NCBI RefSeq assembly: GCF_004349105.1
Contig: NZ_SMLB01000014.1
Span: forward strand, 1 to 64,000
Length of the DNA: 64,000 nt
Direction: 5' to 3'
DNA from: Jiangella aurantiaca
Lineage (GTDB): Bacteria; Actinomycetota; Actinomycetes; Jiangellales; Jiangellaceae
Shown: piece after piece, positions 62,416 to 64,000 of the stretch
Layout of the letters: every line of letters starts with the position of its first letter
Position numbering within the stretch: the stretch's first letter is position 1
Notes under the pieces: model-generated
Database searches by the model: none
What the model was told of the DNA's origin: nothing
What the model saw: the letters and a program-made list of their open reading frames with translations, nothing else
Made by a program: the position numbers and the translations under genes

Positions 62416-64000
62416 TTACGACGTCTTGTCGCGCTTGGTCGCCGCGGCCGTCCCGCTGGCGGCACCCGCGCCGACCGGCGTGGCCACCTCGGCCAGCTCG
62501 GACTTCGGGCTGCCGACGAACGTGAACTTCGCCTCGGCGCCCTCGCCCTCGACGTCGACCACGACGAGCTCGCCGGCCTTGAGCTCGCCGAACAGGATCT
62601 TCTCGGACAGGGTGTCCTCGATCTCGCGCTGGATGGTCCGGCGCAGCGGCCGGGCACCCATGACGGGGTCGAACCCGTGCTTGGCCAGCAGTTCCTTGGC
62701 CGCCTGAGTCGGCTCCAGGCCCATGTCCTTGTCGCGCAGCCGCTCGTCCAGCTCGGAGATCCGCAGGTCGACGATGCGCAGCACCTCTTCCTGGGTCAGC
62801 TGGTGGAACACGACGATGTCGTCGACACGGTTGAGGAACTCGGGCCGGAAGTGCTGCTTGAGCTCCTCGGTGACCTTCGCCTTCATCCGGTCGTAGCTGC
62901 CCGTGGTGTCGTCCGCGGCCGAGAAGCCGAGGTTGACTCCCTTGGCGATGTCGCGGGTCCCCAGGTTCGTGGTCATGATGATCACGGTGTTCTTGAAGTC
63001 CACGACCCGGCCCTGCGCGTCGGTGAGCCGGCCGTCCTCGAGCACCTGCAACAGCGAGTTGAAGATGTCGGGGTGGGCCTTCTCGACCTCGTCGAAGAGC
63101 ACGACGGAGAACGGACGCCGGCGCACCTTCTCGGTCAGCTGGCCGCCCTCTTCGTACCCGACGTAGCCAGGCGGGGAGCCGAACAGCCGCGAGACGGTGT
63201 GCTTCTCGGAGAACTCGCTCATGTCCAGCTGGATGAGCGCGGACTCGTCGCCGAACAGGAACTCGGCCAGCGTCTTGGACAGCTCGGTCTTACCGACACC
63301 GGACGGGCCGGCGAAGATGAACGAGCCACCGGGACGCTTGGGGTCCTTCAGGCCGGCGCGTGTACGGCGGATCGACTTGGAAAGACCCGAGATGGCGTCC
63401 TCCTGGCCGATGATCCGCTTGTGCAGCTCGTCCTCCATGTGGAGCAGGCGCGAGGTCTCTTCCTCGGTGAGCTTGAAGACCGGGATGCCGGTGGAGAACG
63501 CCAGCACCTCCGCGATCAGCTCGTCGTCGACCTCGGCGACGACGTCGAGGTCGCCGGCCTTCCACTGCTTCTCGCGCTCGATCTTCTGCGCGATGAGCTG
63601 CTTCTCCTTGTCGCGCAGCGACGCGGCCTTCTCGAAGTCCTGCGAGTCGATCGCGGACTCCTTCTCGCGCCGGACCTCGGCGATGCGCTCGTCGAACTCG
63701 CGCAGGTCCGGCGGCGCCGTCATGCGACGGATGCGCAGCCGGGCACCGGCCTCGTCGATGAGGTCGATCGCCTTGTCGGGCAGGTACCGGTCGGAGATGT
63801 AGCGGTCGGCCAGCTGCGCCGCCGCCACCAGCGCGCCGTCGGTGATGGACACCCGGTGGTGCGCCTCGTAGCGGTCGCGCAGACCCTTGAGGATCTCGAT
63901 GGTGTGGGCCAGCGTGGGCTCCTGCACCTGGATCGGCTGGAACCGGCGCTCGAGAGCGGCGTCCTTCTCGACGTACTTGCGGTACTCGTCGAGCGTGGTG
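62416..64000 (-). CDS. clpC: Clp protease ATPase ClpC (5' end outside the window)
   Basis: The C-terminal ~528 residues of a ClpC AAA+ unfoldase, which feeds proteins to ClpP. Visible are the end of the first AAA domain (TLDEYRKYVEKDAALERRF), the UVR-like middle domain (IDSQDFEKAASLRDKEKQL), the second Walker A (FAGPSGVGKTELSK), Walker B (VVLFDEVEKAHPDI), and the sensor-2 region GARPLRRTIQREIED. The UVR motif marks ClpC and not ClpA or ClpB. The frame stays open to the window edge, so the gene is cut, not broken. Confidence 0.94.
   Translation of the reverse strand, partial: TTLDEYRKYVEKDAALERRFQPIQVQEPTLAHTIEILKGLRDRYEAHHRVSITDGALVAAAQLADRYISDRYLPDKAIDLIDEAGARLRIRRMTAPPDLREFDERIAEVRREKESAIDSQDFEKAASLRDKEKQLIAQKIEREKQWKAGDLDVVAEVDDELIAEVLAFSTGIPVFKLTEEETSRLLHMEDELHKRIIGQEDAISGLSKSIRRTRAGLKDPKRPGGSFIFAGPSGVGKTELSKTLAEFLFGDESALIQLDMSEFSEKHTVSRLFGSPPGYVGYEEGGQLTEKVRRRPFSVVLFDEVEKAHPDIFNSLLQVLEDGRLTDAQGRVVDFKNTVIIMTTNLGTRDIAKGVNLGFSAADDTTGSYDRMKAKVTEELKQHFRPEFLNRVDDIVVFHQLTQEEVLRIVDLRISELDERLRDKDMGLEPTQAAKELLAKHGFDPVMGARPLRRTIQREIEDTLSEKILFGELKAGELVVVDVEGEGAEAKFTFVGSPKSELAEVATPVGAGAASGTAAATKRDKTS

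Noticed and set aside
1-64000. tRNA or rRNA genes, transposases, integrase or phage genes
   Set aside because: None was recognised by reading both strands; faint tRNA-like stems could not be completed to a cloverleaf.

Overview
This window is a stretch of chromosome from a high-GC Gram-positive bacterium (Actinomycetota). The evidence is the very high GC content, frequent GTG and TTG starts, and many leaderless genes. Characteristic actinobacterial genes are present: a rex-hemA-hemC-cobA/hemD-hemB run, a BldC-type regulator, the 33-residue ribosomal protein bS22, an F420-type luciferase-like oxidoreductase, a radA-disA pair and clpC. The genus cannot be fixed from the sequence; a filamentous or Jiangella-like actinomycete is a guess. 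No phage, insertion sequence, CRISPR array, rRNA or tRNA gene was recognised. The novelty lies in small dispersed repeats and in a few surface proteins.

Layout. 0.1-8.4 kb holds menaquinone synthesis (menD; then menB, menE, menA), interrupted by a CGNR regulator, a divergent MFS exporter and a membrane-anchored protein whose C-terminus looks like a sortase. 8.5-17.3 kb holds small proteins, a GNAT, a cytidine deaminase-like enzyme, an F420 oxidoreductase, two Lrp regulators, a rhodanese, a PLP dehydratase, Dps and a missed 39-residue gene. 17.4-23.4 kb is a tightly overlapping hemL-phosphatase-tlpA-ccdA-resB-ccsB operon for haem and cytochrome c maturation. 23.5-28.1 kb has a decayed M28 aminopeptidase, fur-katA, and an NSS transporter with its tiny MetS-like subunit. 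28.1-33.9 kb is the haem operon under a near-perfect Rex site. 33.9-43.0 kb has glutaredoxin, HAD phosphatase, acyltransferase, epimerase, bS22, bldC, acuC, proC-proline dehydrogenase, and a TetR/ABC exporter with an operator over the ABC start codon.

43.3-49.5 kb is the most interesting part. Two secreted proteins facing each other share a cysteine/tryptophan module, C-x2-PW[LF]WQGP-x-N-x5-Q-x3-Y-x2-C. It occurs twice in a short free protein and six times in a long LPDTG-anchored protein. All eight copies have exactly 23 residues between the two cysteines. The two-protein design recalls the short and long chaplins, but the motif is different and I do not recognise it. Between them lie a sugar isomerase-like protein, a VanY-type carboxypeptidase, a Ppx/GppA phosphatase and a cysteine-rich unknown. 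49.7-64 kb has a methyltransferase, radA, disA, a large secreted unknown, mutY, a nagZ-namZ-amiE-like peptidoglycan recycling operon, a HAD phosphatase, a lipoprotein and the 3' part of clpC.

Two families of dispersed repeats cross the window. One is a set of long intergenic hairpins with GATC-containing tips and variable stems (seven full copies). The other is a ~40-bp element built around TGACGTCA and GACC-N4-GGTC. It has entered coding sequence at the proline dehydrogenase N-terminus and near the RadA C-terminus; a shorter related sequence lies in the ResB tail.
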